A stretch of 64,000 nucleotides of DNA from Pseudeuparius sepicola (GCA_963920635.1 OY987298.1:109435309-109499308); one strand, 5' to 3'. Positions 34,401 through 46,680 are shown, counted from the stretch's first letter. Notes: generated by a model from the letters alone, not told the origin. Program-made: numbers and translations.

Positions 34401-35465
34401 ACAAACCTGGTGGACCTACGGCCTACAAGCTTACTAGATGCGCTTTATAAAATTATTTAAAAGTTATGTATAAGCAAATATTTAATAATTATTATATTAG
34501 TACCTATAATATACTTCCACTCAGACAGTCACGCTTCCGCAAAAGCTGTACCTACTACAACTGGGCGATGTCTCAATCCTTATTTTACTGGACTATTCCA
34601 AAACGTTCGACACCCTAACTTTCCGCACAATTGGATGATGAGTATTACGGATTTTATAGCGATTCGTGTAAAATGGTCTCTAGTTATATAACTAATAGGT
34701 CTCAATGTGTCCATATCATCAATGGTGAACATTCAAATCTGGCTCAATTATCTGCAGGTGTACCAGAAGGTTCTATACTTGGGCCATTATTGCTCATCAT
34801 ATTTATACACGTCGCAAATTGTTCAGTCCTTCAGCAATTGTCATTCACATGCTTATGCTGATACTGATAAACTTACCTTTGCCTCAGATTATCGTATATA
34901 TTGAGTTGTGTAAAACACGTATCTAACGGTTCCAAAATGCATGTTGTCGTGTCGGTTGATATTTGGGCTAAGGAAGTATGATCACTTGTCTGGCAAAATA
35001 AATTAACTGAAATGGTTGAGGATTGATAATCGAGTTAAACAGCATTTGGGAACATTATTTGTGCACGAAAACTGACCTCCTTATTTAAGAGCACTTTTTG
35101 TTAAACGTACATCTGTCTCAAATAGTGTTTTACGGAACTGCAACTACCTTCACATCCCTAGATAGGGAACTCCATTATTTAGGAAGAGTTTTGTCTATTG
35201 TGCCGCACAGTTTTATAATTCTTTGCCTGGGGAATTTAAAGAATTGCCCTTAGCAAGTTCTAAATATAAAAATAAAGCCTATTTGCTTAACTTACAATAA
35301 GTTTGTTGTGTTGTCGTTATTGTCTGCTTTTTTATGCCAGTATCTTTAATATTTATTTTTTTGTGCGGGAGTTAACTGTAAGTATAGCCTGGTGCTAAAC
35401 TTCGCCCTTCGAGTTGTTTCTTTTCCTACGTTATTTACTTTCAATAAAGACAATATTATTATTAT
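31465..35465 (+). pseudogene. Decayed non-LTR retrotransposon (LINE), CR1/Jockey-like
   Basis: Ordered protein fragments on one strand. An endonuclease piece YRRDRVGKRVGGVAVYM lies at 31465-31515, with ADLISDYH near 31853. A linker with PWITNEIRDLIREKEKA and AKKEYLKRS lies at 33565-33760. Reverse transcriptase pieces include PLPKVSKLTNLVDLRP (34378-34425), SAGVPEGSILGPLL (34750-34790) and a damaged YADD block (YADTDKLTF, about 34851-34880). The C-terminal block KSFVYCAAQFYNSLPGEFK lies at 35190-35245. It ends in AATAAAGACAATATTATTATTA, a typical LINE microsatellite tail. Many frameshifts and stops, and two foreign blocks (about 31970-33550 and 33860-34300). Not functional. Confidence 0.75.
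32145..33185. repeat. Partly tandem duplicated block inside the LINE remnant
   Basis: GATTATTTCCCTCATATTGC, ATCATATGCCTCTGCTAGC and TTAGCAACCGCGAATCTGTT at 32168-32340 recur with changes at 32881-33045, about 710 bp later. TATACTCGTGATCTTCCTAG with AAATAGCGCTTTCGAAAAA at 32801-32848 recurs at 33099-33150, about 298 bp later. This indicates two rounds of local duplication. TAATTGCACTTGTGGAAAAG also sits in a local palindrome with CCACTTGTGCAATTA. Confidence 0.6.
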
Positions 35466-38308
35466 TACAACTATTTTTTGTATAAATAGTGGTCTGTGGT
35501 GCAAATGAATAAGTTTCAACAAAGTCGAAGTTCTTTATTCCAGATAACGTAATTAAGTAACGCATGCATTACCTTAATAACATTTTGTGTGCCATGTTGC
35601 CAAAGAAGACCAAAATAACCTTGTTTAAGAATCCGACCTCAGTTTGGTCCTATAGAAGCATCGCTAATAGCAGTTTTCCAAATTTTGACTCTTAAAACTA
35701 ATCACAGTTGGCCATGAGTTTGGTTTTCAAAAAAATTTGAATATAGTGGCCCCAATTGCAGAGAGATACTCAACAAAAAAAAAGTTTTCATCGGCGCACA
35801 AATCAAAATTTTAGAGGGGTGGCTTATACCCTTAAGTAAGACACCAAAGTATGTTTTTTCTCAAATTACTTTCGCCAGCAGCTTGTTTTTTCACAAAATT
35901 GTCGATGAACATTTTAAGACTAGGGTTACCTAATTTATAAAGAGGTTCGATTCAATCATAAACCGACACAAATCTGATTTAAATTGTTATTCTCGGATTT
36001 TTTTTAATTGACTGAAAGTTATTGCCTCATGCTTAACTGCGGGACATTATATTTGAAGTACTTCTGGCACATCAATTTCTTTGAAGAAGTGGAGTTTTAC
36101 AGTGTTGATCAACAAAATAATTTTTGATGCCGGAAATCTATAGGAAAGAAAAAATGAATAAATAAAAATATTTGATATATAGTTTAAAAAATAACTTCCT
36201 GCCTTGCCGCATGGTTTGCAAAAAACACCATCACCACCGAGGGAGAGGTCAGGGTAACGACGTATCCATGCACAAATTTTAGAAGACATCTATTTCAAAC
36301 TAATACCACTAACATTTTTATCTGACGGCCTAAAAATGACTAAAACTGGGTGCTAAAGACGAATGAAATGAAGCAAATATAACTTATTTTAAACCCCTTT
36401 CCCTTTTGCCACACTTGCCACCATATAGGAGATCTACCTACCTGTCCCTATTTTTCCTTCCCTTACCAAAAACTGTAAATCAAGTTTAAGTAGAACAATT
36501 AAATTTTAGGACATACGAATTTACCTATATACCTATATCACACTTTCAATAATAGGAAATCTACCTTCCTTCTCTTACTAAGAACAAGAATAGTAAATGA
36601 AGTTTAAGTAGAAGAATTAAAATTAGAAATTTTACGACATACGAATTTACCTACCATACCTAGCATTAAATTTACAAAATAGGTCTTGAAATTTAATCAA
36701 AAAGGCAGAAAATGGATGGAATAGAAAAAAAATTATGAAAAGGGCAAAATGGCAAAAAGGCAATTTGCCTAAATAGGTATATATCATTATCGGACATTTT
36801 CAAGAGAAGCTGAAGTAATGTCTCCGACCCATTTTTTTTTAGAGCAAACAGAAAAATTTTAGCCGTCACATTATCCGCAAAAGTGTTTTGTCATGTTCGC
36901 ATTATATCCTGGCAATAGTCCAGAAAAAGCTACAACGGCCTTCCCTTTTAAGCATTCTATTCCGGTGGGAGTTCGCCCAAAACATCGTTTGTTTTTTTAA
37001 CGCAGCGTTTGCATTTCTCAGACACATGCCGCCACGGAGCAATCACTCGAGAATTGATCCTTGTAGCTTTTTTATTTCTTGCATTAAATAATGTTTCTAC
37101 AATTGTTAAGTATTGTAGCTAGGTACAGAGCGGTACAGGGGGTGTCTTAATTTTTTTGCTATTATTTCGCAAAATGTAGGGGACTAAAAAAATCAGTCAT
37201 TAATATAGAGGTCATTGTTAAAAAAATATCTGAAAATATACAATATTCTACACAATTTTTGTTTCAAGTGCATGTGTAATGAAAACGGGGCATTTGGTAT
37301 GTAAATCGGTTATCCTTTCTACATCCTGGTTCCCCTGGCAATATTATATAAATTCGCCTTTGCCCTTATTTCTAATGAACTTGCCTCAAAGTAAGTAATG
37401 GAAAATTGACAAAGATCGTTAATTAGCTTTATAATGGGAACCTTGTTCTGCTGTATTAAACGCGAAACCCAAAGGACAATTCGCTAATGGAATTTTAACG
37501 ACTTGTTAATTAGAAATCATCTGATGAAACACAATGGAAATTGGTTAGGTTCAAAAGGACCTCAGCACTGAATAAATAATCAATGACGTCAGTTCTTATA
37601 TCCAGTTCTAGGGAAATGGAGAACACACATTATACTCAGTATATCATGTAGGTATATACAGTTTTCCGCGTTTGCTTGTGAACGCACTATAGAAACCTAT
37701 GAAGAGCCGAGTACAATTTGGCACTATATTTTTCTTAGATTCACCTAAGGGAACAAATCTCTACTATTTCGATTGGGTGATTATTCCATGGCTAGCTGGG
37801 AATGGATAAGTAGGCAATTACCGTTAATTAAACGGATTATGATTGCATATCCATTATCCAATCTACGACTGATATGAAATGGAAATTAACCTATCACAGT
37901 TAAGCATTCTCCGGTGCGTGTTGATGTATCGGAAAATTATATTTATTTTATTTCAAAACGTCAGTGCGATCTGTAAAATTTCTTTCACCATTTATCCAAA
38001 AATCCGTTTAGCACCGTATAAAAAATACACTTTACAACTAAAGTACTCAATCCTCGTCCTTGCATCTACGATAAGAACAATATATTATTGGTAAATACTA
38101 CAAGGTACTATATGTACTTAATGTATCAATGTTTAGGCATATACACTAAATCACCTTCCACTTCCTATAGGAGCGTTATCGCATAGTGAAATTAACTGAT
38201 AGGATAGGTATGGTATAGGTATAATTGGTGTCCTCGTTTGTTCATTTGAAGTTGCAGTAATTGCTTTTGCATGTATTTCGATAATATAAACACAAAGAAG
38301 TTCAACTT
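35466..38308. other. Intronic stretch with a degenerate duplication
   Basis: No gene seen. A 120-bp unit around 36428-36550 is duplicated at 36551-36662: AAGTTTAAGTAGAACAATTAAA and ACATACGAATTTACC occur in both. Frames up to 80 codons here have no support. Confidence 0.35.
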
Positions 38309-38343
38309 TCAGTTTACGCTTAAACGGTGTGAGAAACGGATGT
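38309..38343 (+). promoter_or_regulatory. Initiator plus downstream core promoter element
   Basis: TCAGTT at 38309-38314 is a perfect arthropod initiator (TCAKTY, A at +1 = 38311). GGATGT at 38338-38343 fits the downstream promoter element RGWYVT and begins at exactly +28, the strict spacing needed for function. There is no TATA box at -30, as usual for such promoters. It lies 90 bp upstream of the ATG of the predicted first exon. Confidence 0.6.
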
Positions 38344-38428
38344 GCCCATGTGGCGTCTCGAAACTGCGCTCGGTTTTGTGCTAATTTACATGTTCGCGTG
38401 ACCATGGCCAGTGAACTAATACCGCAGG
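38311..38428 (+). CDS. Predicted alternative first exon of the host gene (coding 38404-38428)
   Basis: ATG at 38404 lies in ACCATGG (A at -3, G at +4). It encodes MASELIPQ and one further base before a consensus donor G|GTAAGT at 38429. The exon ends in phase 1, the same phase as exon B and exactly what the exon at 47467 requires, so splicing 38428 to 47467 gives a continuous frame (Asp codon at the junction). Two upstream open frames precede it: ATG 38340 to a stop at 38384, and ATG 38348 to TGA at 38399-38401, two bases before the main ATG. That is an arrangement that could regulate re-initiation. The product would be an isoform lacking the poly-Gly and His-rich N-terminal part. A chance match of this combined kind is possible but not likely. 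Confidence 0.5.
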
Positions 38429-39370
38429 GTAAGTGGAGAATGGCTGAAGATTACTTAGGGGAACAATTCGCCCTGGGTGTGCAATACGAACAGAAGACGC
38501 AGAACCGGAAAATTAGGATAACTTATACAAAACCGTTGGCAATCAATTATTTAATTGTAAATTCCATTGTTGTACACAAATCCTAAAGTATACCAACATA
38601 ACTAAGTATTTTAATTTTTTATAGATTTTCATCCCATCGTAACCATTCTCATTTACTTTGTTTCAGCAAAACAAGGCCAAAATTGAATTCCTTGGCCCCA
38701 AAAGCATAGAAAACGACATATCACTTAAAATTCACCCATTTACACCCCCCTCTCAACCACACATTTTGGACTATACCTAGTATAATGTCGGAAATGCTCT
38801 CTAGTACCAATTATGTAAATAGCCACTAATTTCGTTGGCTAAAAACTATCGTGTAGCTATAAAACTAAATAATATTTTCATCCTCAAATTTCCTACCTAC
38901 CAAATTTAAACTGATATCTTAATACCTACTACGTTCGAAAGCTAATACGGGAACATGCACACAGACACACAGATACCATTTTTTGCTGAAACTTTGTTTT
39001 TCGACCTTTTAGAACATTTTAAATTTATTTAGCCTGTTATTGTGTTGGCAAACATATTTTCCTTATAACTTGAAATCGAAAGAGAAGGGTAGTTTACTCA
39101 TGAGTGGTTATGCTATTTTTAAAATTTTGACCACTCTGTAGATACAGTTAAAGCTAAATTTTGTTTTCTCAATCTATATTTTGACGTGCAAAACTTTTCA
39201 TTTAGAGTAGGTAACTTTCCCGAAAATAAATAAATATCGTAATTATTGTTCCTCTCTACAAAGGTGTTAAATGATAACAGTGACTATAGTGTGACTATAT
39301 ATAGTCACTGATGATAGGCATGGGTGAATTAGGATAGGAGAAAGGCTATTATTTATTATTGGTGACTTTA
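38429..39370. other. Intronic stretch, no gene
   Basis: AT-rich; a short ATAGTCAC/GTGACTAT palindrome at 39280-39308 is the only structure noticed. Confidence 0.3.
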
Positions 39371-39785
39371 AGCCGCGGTGGCGTCGCTCGTACCGGCGCT
39401 GACTTTTTAGACTGCATGTTTTTCTGCCTTCGATCGACCTTGGTTCGAACCGATATCGAGGCAGGGGCATGCACATGTCTTTAAAGAAAAACACCGATAT
39501 GGCCAAGAGAGCTGGACAAATGTGCTAAATAGCTTTATACGTGTAATTTACTAATTGTCGTACACTCCCTGGGATTACTACGGTTTTCTAGGGTTTTCCG
39601 TAGTACTTGAGCGAATGCTATCCTAGTTCTATCGGGAAAAAAGTCGGCCCTAGCCGCAAATGGCAACGAAGACAAAATAATAGTAATTGCCCCCTCCCCC
39701 GCACAAGCATGTGGTTGCTTCTGGGGTACTCCTAGTTTTGAGTATTGTGAGGGTGAGAATTATTATCATTATTATCATTATCATC
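39371..39785 (+). mobile_element. tRNA-derived SINE family 2, full-length copy 2
   Basis: The head AGCCGCGGTGGCGTCGCTCG is followed by the B box GGTTCGAACC (39442-39451), then the same body as 24086-24527 and an ATTATC-rich tail (39757-39785). The perfect B box here supports the tRNA origin of the family. Confidence 0.8.
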
Positions 39786-40043
39786 CATTTTTTTTATAAG
39801 AATAGAGGCATGCTCAGAATACATTAATTAACAAATATTCCTAAATATAACAATTGAAATTGTTCCTGTTGAGGATGGAAAGAGATCATCTTATCTTGAA
39901 ACAAACATTTCGAATTCCGAATCATTAAAAGTTTGAGTGCTTTCCTTCTTCTATAGACTATTTTCCCTCTGCTTTATTCGGCCAGACCCCAAATTGCTTT
40001 ATTAACTTTCAATATTATTGATTTGCAAAATAAACATTATATA

Positions 40044-40627
40044 CAGGGGGTCCCAAAATGAATTCCCCAGAGGCCGGGGGTAGACGCTACGACCAAAAAT
40101 AAGACGAAAATCACTTATGAATAAATTTCTAAAGTGCTTCCTTAAGAAGTTGTGGCCATCTAAAACAGTGAAATCAGAAATCATGTAAAAAATAGTTTCA
40201 TTTATGTCAAATCACCTTTTTAGTATCCAGAATATAAAATTTCGAACGTCAAAATTTAGTTGTCACATAATTAGTACCTAAACAGCAGTGCGACATTGAA
40301 AAGTTGAATTTTCATAATATTATTATGCCCAAGAATGGAATAATAAGCCGTGTAGAAAACAATTTTATTCGACGGTTGCACGAATGCATTGAACAAAATG
40401 GCGGGCACTTCGAACATTATTTGCCTTTGTAAATCTAAATGTTAATAATTTTATTATGTGCAGGTATGACTTGATTTAAATGAATTAATACTGTCTTAAT
40501 ACTGTCTTGATTTCACTATTTTAGATGGCCATAACTTCTTAAGGAAGCACGTTTGAAATTTTTTCGTCTTATTTTTGGTCGTAGCGTCTACCCGTTGCCA
40601 CTGGGGAATTCATTTTGGGACACCCTG
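40044..40627. mobile_element. CAGGGGGTCCC-type fold-back
   Basis: CAGGGGGTCCCAAAATGAAT (40044, after TA) and the mirror ending CACCCTG at 40627. Arms of about 135 bp include TAGACGCTACGACCAAAAAT and CTTCCTTAAGAAGTTGTGGC, paired near 40580 and 40535. The interior of about 310 bp is non-coding. Confidence 0.75.
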
Positions 40628-41656
40628 CTTAAGCCGACAATAATGAATTCCTACAGAATGCCCATTCTCGTATTTCGTAATGAAATTTTATTCACTTAGA
40701 TTTTAGTTAATTATTCTGCACTAAATACCTGATAGCTCTCTGTAAGGTATAAAACTACACTGCTTCTATAGGCGATATACTGCGTTTGTCCTAAGAAAAG
40801 GCCACTGTCGCCATACTGCTTAAATGCGCAGTAGACATTTGAGACCCCGCCCTTTGACAACTACCGTTTCTATAGTAGCAAACACATTAGACACAGGTGG
40901 GTGCCTAAAACATTAATTATTCAAATTGCCGCTAGAGCCGTGACATCATGGCCCTAGAGCAGTGTTTGGCTGAAATATTGCAGAGTTGCCCTGTTTATAC
41001 AAGTTGTAGACGACAATTTTGAATATTGTCGATAACGCCAATATTATTGGAGTGTCTTTTGCATTCCCTCATATACATATATCTGCACATGGCCGATATT
41101 GATTAGATACCTACAGAAATCGCGGCAACAAGGGCTTTCCAGGTATATTGAATTTGTAGGTTGGCTGGATACTGCAAAAAGTTTACTTAATATATATTTT
41201 TTTCAAAAACAATATGTGCATTATTTTTTATTAATAGAAAATAATATTTCGATAACGTGAATATACCCTATTAAAGAATACGAATTTAGTAGTCCATCTG
41301 CTCGATCTGCAGCACTGGAACTAAAATAATTATGATGCTGCCAATGTCTATATTTCAATTAATGGTAGTTGTAAAAAAACATGTAATTTTTACCATTAAT
41401 ATGTAAGGTACTTTGCCACTTTATGGACTTGGACAATTTTTGTAACCTTATGTTTGCATTATTTGATATACTACAGACTGAATTTGCTTAAGGAAGTGGT
41501 TTAAAAATTTAGTCAACCAAAGAGTATTCGAATATCATGATACTATAAGCGGAAAAATATGCTTATACGGTCACACACTCTGCCTGTGATCATATCTTTA
41601 TTTCCACGAGCGTGCGAAAAGTTACACTTTCGCTAACGAATTTTAATGCGGAAAAA
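40628..41656. other. Intronic stretch, no gene
   Basis: No gene or element recognised. Confidence 0.3.
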
Positions 41657-42377
41657 GGTAACTACCCCAGTGGTTCGCCTTTATAGGTAGTCATTGGCCA
41701 CACTGTTTAATTCTGGCAAAAGATAAAGGTGTCACAACCTGATTTTCCAATACTACCGACTGATACACGGTTTTGATGTCCGCCGCTAACTGTGCAATTT
41801 CATTGCAACTATAGATGTGATAACCATGAGTATTTGTAGGTGAGTAAAATATAGTAAATTTTCTGTATTTAATGTCTAACTATAGTTTTCGTAATATTGT
41901 AAGATATTTATCGACCGTTTTTAATTATTTTAGAACACTTAATTTTTACCCGGCCAATCACTAGCATATATCAATAATACAAAATTATATATTGGCCCTT
42001 CCGGCCAATGACGGTAAAATGTATTATTGTTAATTCTAAACTTAAGTTTTTTATTTGTCGAGATGACAAAAATTTAAGCCTTCGATTCAATTTTGTCAAC
42101 CCGAGACAAGTGGCCAATCACTGCCTATGCACTAGGCTAATTTCTAGATTTAGGTAGCCAATAACTGAATAATTATTGGGTTACATTTGTTTAATCGCCA
42201 AATAATCAAATTACACCGGTTTTGATATAATATATGAGCACGTATTAATCTTAAATGTCGGAAACCTGTGCTGGATCTTCACTTCATTGCATATTTAAAT
42301 TTTTAACGGTCTAATATATTTTTTTTTAAGTTGCAATAGCCTTCTCTTAAAAGGCCAATCACTGGGGTAGTTACCCT
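41657..42377. mobile_element. MITE with repeated GGCCAATCAC words
   Basis: GGTAACTACCCCAGTG (about 41658) is mirrored at the right end (CACTGGGGTAGTTACC, to about 42374), and the match extends about 28 bp with two mismatches. The word GGCCAATCAC or close variants appears about six times, at 41694, 41955, 42001, 42112, 42158 and 42352. Repeated subterminal words in a terminal-inverted-repeat element usually mark transposase binding. No transposase frame. It is 720 bp long. Confidence 0.7.
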
Positions 42378-43455
42378 ATGGCTCATAACATCATATTCGA
42401 ATAACTTATTTAATGATTTTCTCTCATATTCTAAACACTGTTAATTTGAAAGCATAGCTTCATAAATTTACAATAAATAACAGCACTATATACTATATGC
42501 GACCATTTAATTACTTAAGAATTTAATGTCATCTTTTATGTTCTTCTTAAGTAGAGTTAACAGGTATTGTGGTACTCACCCCTTGTATGATGGTAGTTGG
42601 CGAGCGGTATTGATACGGGGTGAGTCACAAGTTACTTAATTGTAGTGTGGGCCTAAGGATATATAACGGAAACACAGGGTAGTTTAAATATGTGTATTAA
42701 AATTAAATAGGAAATAGTACATTCAGTTAACAAACTACAGTTTAAGAGGAAGTTCAAAAACATGTGCACCAAATAAATAATAAATGATTTTAAAAATCTA
42801 CGATTTCGCACAAAGCTACACTCAAGATATCCGAAATAATATGAACACAATAAAAACGTTTCAAAGGTGCACTGTTAAACAATAGAATTTAAAATAGGAC
42901 ACAAAACAATATGCCAAAATGGCACAAATACATAAACTATGGCATAAAACGGCAAACTTTCAGATTAAAAATACAAAAATTGCAAAAGGTTCCCAAATAG
43001 CATTAAATTAATTGATTACTCTGTATAACTTTGCCTATTTACCCAACACAACTTGGTATAAGAATGTAATTCAAAATTAATCGAAATTTCTGGCGTAAAA
43101 TAGTTGAATTATAAACAAAATTCTGATTTCAATGGCAAAATAATGTGACTCTAAATAGTTTCCCAATTCCTTTCAATTTTCCAACAAGAGTTACAAAATT
43201 ATTTTAGTTTGAATAAAATAACAACTCTGACATCTACAGTAGAATAATATGGTTCAAAATAAATTCCCAAAAACCATTCATTATTTCTAATTAATTAAAA
43301 TGGACAATAAATTCAATTTCTCTGAAAGTTTTCAACATAATTTCAATATTCAAAATAAAAAGGCAATTCAAACACAAATAGGGATCAAAACAAAAATATC
43401 TTACTCTTTGGCCAGTCCAAATTTACTTAGGTGCTTAGGAGAATACTTCTTTCTT
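42378..43455. other. Intronic A-rich stretch
   Basis: No gene seen. ACTCACCCC and GGGGTGAGT (42577, 42619) form a local palindrome. The following 700 bp is rich in CAAAAT/ATTTTG words and holds no supported frame. Confidence 0.3.
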
Positions 43456-43870
43456 GGTTTTGACCATCAGGGATTTCGTCAGTAACTGGGCGATAGCCTG
43501 CGGCTGGCTAGCTGCAGCGGCGGCTGCCCGCCAGCAGAGGTTCCCCTGGCAACTGCTTAGTCGACGACTGGCTGACTGGCTGACTTCGGTTGGTTTCAGG
43601 CGCTTTTATATTTTAAATTGTAGGCGAAATCTCTCACATGCCCCCAAGAATTCCAGCCTGCCGGACCTGCCGGCGAGGCTATTTTCCAGGCAATTCTGGT
43701 TTTGGTCGGTTTTTACGGATATTTGCGACGCGCGTCCCCTGAGCTTCTGTAGAAGCGGAAAGTTTTTAATTCTTTGAAATCTGGAATGCGGGACTGCACG
43801 GGGATACTGTAGGATATCGTGACATTGAAACTTCTGGTTTGGCGCGTCCGCCTGGGCATTTATTGAATTT
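43456..43870. other. GC-rich block, unassigned
   Basis: GC-rich sequence with GCAGCGGCGGCTGCCCGCC and CTGACTGGCTGACT repeats. Frames on both strands exceed 90 codons but look like composition effects. TTTTATATTTTAAATT at about 43603 could be a TATA box, and TTTGGCGCGTCC near 43837 recalls a primer site, so a solo LTR or promoter is possible. No partner repeat was found in the window. Confidence 0.25.
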
Positions 43871-43932
43871 ATCAAAGTTAGTGTCATGTCAAAAAATATT
43901 AAACAATTTTTTTTTACTTATTGCAAGTCACA

Positions 43933-43985
43933 CAAGCACGTGTGGTTGCTTCTGAGGCACTAAAACCTCCTAATTTTTAGTACTA
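43933..43985 (+). mobile_element. SINE family 2 tail remnant
   Basis: CACAAGCACGTGTGGTTGCT and the following TCTGAGGCAC match the tail region of the copies at 24086 and 39371. Too short for further classification. Confidence 0.5.
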
Positions 43986-44229
43986 AGATATTTTAAAGAC
44001 GTAAGACACCGAATAGTAGATTAAAAAGATTTTTTAAATATTTTTTATGTAGTTCCTATTGGGCTCTAGTTGTAAGCTATCGCGTTAGTAAATCGGAACA
44101 TATTTTTTTACCTGTAATAAACTGAACAAAAAGTATAAATTAGCATTTTTTAATGTAAAAAGAATGTGTTCTTGTTTAATTTCGATAGGAATTCTTAAAC
44201 GTGTTCGAGATTTTTGCCTTTAATCGTTT

Positions 44230-46680
44230 CAATACCCGATATTATTGTTTTAATTGACTTTGGTTGCTTTTTAAAAATGATTATTGAGAACTTCACTTAT
44301 ATTCCGAATAAGAAACTAATGCATTTATTTGTACTATACCATCCACCGTACGGAAGTTGCTTGAATAAGGTATGTGTGGGGTAGTAATTTAGTGATCTTT
44401 CAAACTTATGTTTTTTTTTTTTAATTGGCTTCAATTGTACAGGCAAAGAAAATATGGTCTTATTTAAGGAAGCAAGGAGGCAAAACTAGGGCCCTTTATG
44501 AACTGCATAAGGAATGACCACAAATTCCTATTTACCATCCCAAAAAGTCCAAGCATAGAAAATTTCAAGTTCATAAGTTGATCCTGAAATCATCATATTT
44601 GGGTTCCTCCTATCTGCAGTTTCGGGATTTCCCATTCCCAATCAATCTTTCTGTATAGTTAGTCGTAATTTCCGGGTTGTTTGTTGCAATTTGATTGGAA
44701 ATACGTTGAGTGTAAGCAGTGGCACAAACAGGGGGGGGGGGCAGGGGACCTCGCCCCCCCCCCAGACCTCTCATATTTTAAAAAAAATTCGAGGGTGGTA
44801 TCGTAGATGTACTGTCCTCTGTGCAAGTCTGCCAACTCATTCGGGCAATACCCGATATTATCGTTTTAATTGACTTTGGTTGCTTTTTAAAAATGATTAT
44901 TGACAACTTCACTTATATTCCGAATAAGAAACTAATGCATTTATTTGTACTACACCATCCACCGTGCGGAAGTTGCTTGAATAAAGTATGTGGGGTGTAG
45001 TAATTTAGTGATCTTTCAAACTTATGTTTTTTTAAATTTGGCTTCAATTGTACAGGCAAAGAAAATATGGTCTTATTTAAGGAAGCAAGGAGGCAAAACT
45101 AGGGCCCTTTATGAACTGCATAAGGAATGACCACAAATTCCTATTTACCATCCCAAAAAGTCCAAGCATAGAAAATTTCAAGTTCATAAGTTGATCCTGA
45201 AATCATCATATTTGGGTTCCTCCTATCTGCAGTTTCGGGATTTCCCATTCCCAATCAATCTTTCTGTATAGTTAGTCGTAATTTCCGGGTTGTTTGTTGC
45301 AATTTGATTGGAAATACGTTGAGTGTAAGCAGTGGCACAAACAGGGGGGGGGGGGCAGGGGACCTCGCCCCCCCCCAGACCTCTCATATTTTAAAAAAAA
45401 TTCGAGGGTGGTATCGTAGATGTACTGTCCTCTGTGCAAGTCTGCCAACTCATTCGGGCAATACCCGATATTATCGTTTTAATTGACTTTGGTTGCTTTT
45501 TAAAAATGATTATTGACAACTTCACTTATATTCCGAATAAGAAACTAATGCATTTATTTGTACTACACCATCCACCGTGCGGAAGTTGCTTGAATAAAGT
45601 ATGTGGGGTGTAGTAATTTAGTGATCTTTCAAACTTATGTTTTTTTAAATTTGGCTTCAATTGTACAGGCAAAGAAAATATGGTCTTATTTAAGGAAGCA
45701 AGGAGGCAAAACTAGGGCCCTTTATGAACTGCATAAGGAATGACCACAAATTCCTATTTACCATCCCAAAAAGTCCAAGCATAGAAAATTTCAAGTTCAT
45801 AAGTTGATCCTGAAATCATCATATTTGGGTTCCTCCTATCTGCAGTTTCGGGATTTCCCATTCCCAATCAATCACTCTGTATAGTTAGTCGTAATTTCCG
45901 GGTTGGTTGTTGCAATTTGATTGGAAATACGTTGAGTGTAAGCAGTGGCACAAACAGGGGGGGGGACCTCGCCCCCCCCCCCCCCAGACCTCTCATATTT
46001 AAAAAAAAATTCGAGGGTGGTATCGTAGATGTACTGTCCTCTGTGCGAGTCTGCCAACTCATTCGGGCAATACCCGATATTATCGTTTTAATTGACTTTG
46101 GTTGCTTTTTAAAAATGATTATTGACAACTTCACTTATATCGCGAATAAGAAACTAATGCATTTATTTGTACTACACCATCCACCGTACGGAAGTTGCTT
46201 GAATAAAGTATGTGGGGTGTAGTAATTTAGTGATCTTTCAAACTTATGTTTTTTTTTAAATTTGGCTTCAATTGTACAGGCAAAGAAAATATGGTCTTAT
46301 TTAAGGAATTAAGGAGGCAAAACTAGGGCCCTTTATGAACTGCATAAGGAATGACCACATATTCCTATTTACTATCCCAAAAAGTCCAAGCATAGAAAAT
46401 TTCAAGTTCATAAGTTGATCCTGAAATCATCATATTTAGGTCCCTCCTATCTGCGGTTTCGGGATTTCCCATTCCCAATCAATCACTCTGTATAGTTCTT
46501 CGTAATTTCCGGATAGTTTGCTGCAATTTGATTGGAAATACGTTGAGTGTAAGCAGTGGCACAAACAGGGGGGGGGGCAGGGGACCTCGCCCCCCCCCCA
46601 GATCTCTCATATTTTAAAAAATTCTCGAGGGTGGTATCGTAGATGTACTGTCCTCTGTGCGAGTCTGCCAACTCATTGTT
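44230..46680. repeat. Tandem array, about 612-bp unit, four copies
   Basis: Copies start at about 44230, 44845, 45459 and 46068 (marker AATACCCGATATTAT), giving periods of 615, 614 and 609 bp. Units 2 and 3 look nearly identical; the first and last differ more. Each unit holds AAGTATGTGGGG or AAGGTATGTGTGGG (splice-donor-like), an acceptor-like TTGTACAG, a 30-codon open stretch before the donor (KKLMHLFVL then PPYGSCLNK), and a palindromic G-run/C-run pair (CAGGGGGGGGGG then CGCCCCCCCCC). The homopolymers vary in length between units. The open stretch is no family I know. This looks like a locally expanded mobile-element fragment with exon-like pieces. Confidence 0.85.
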
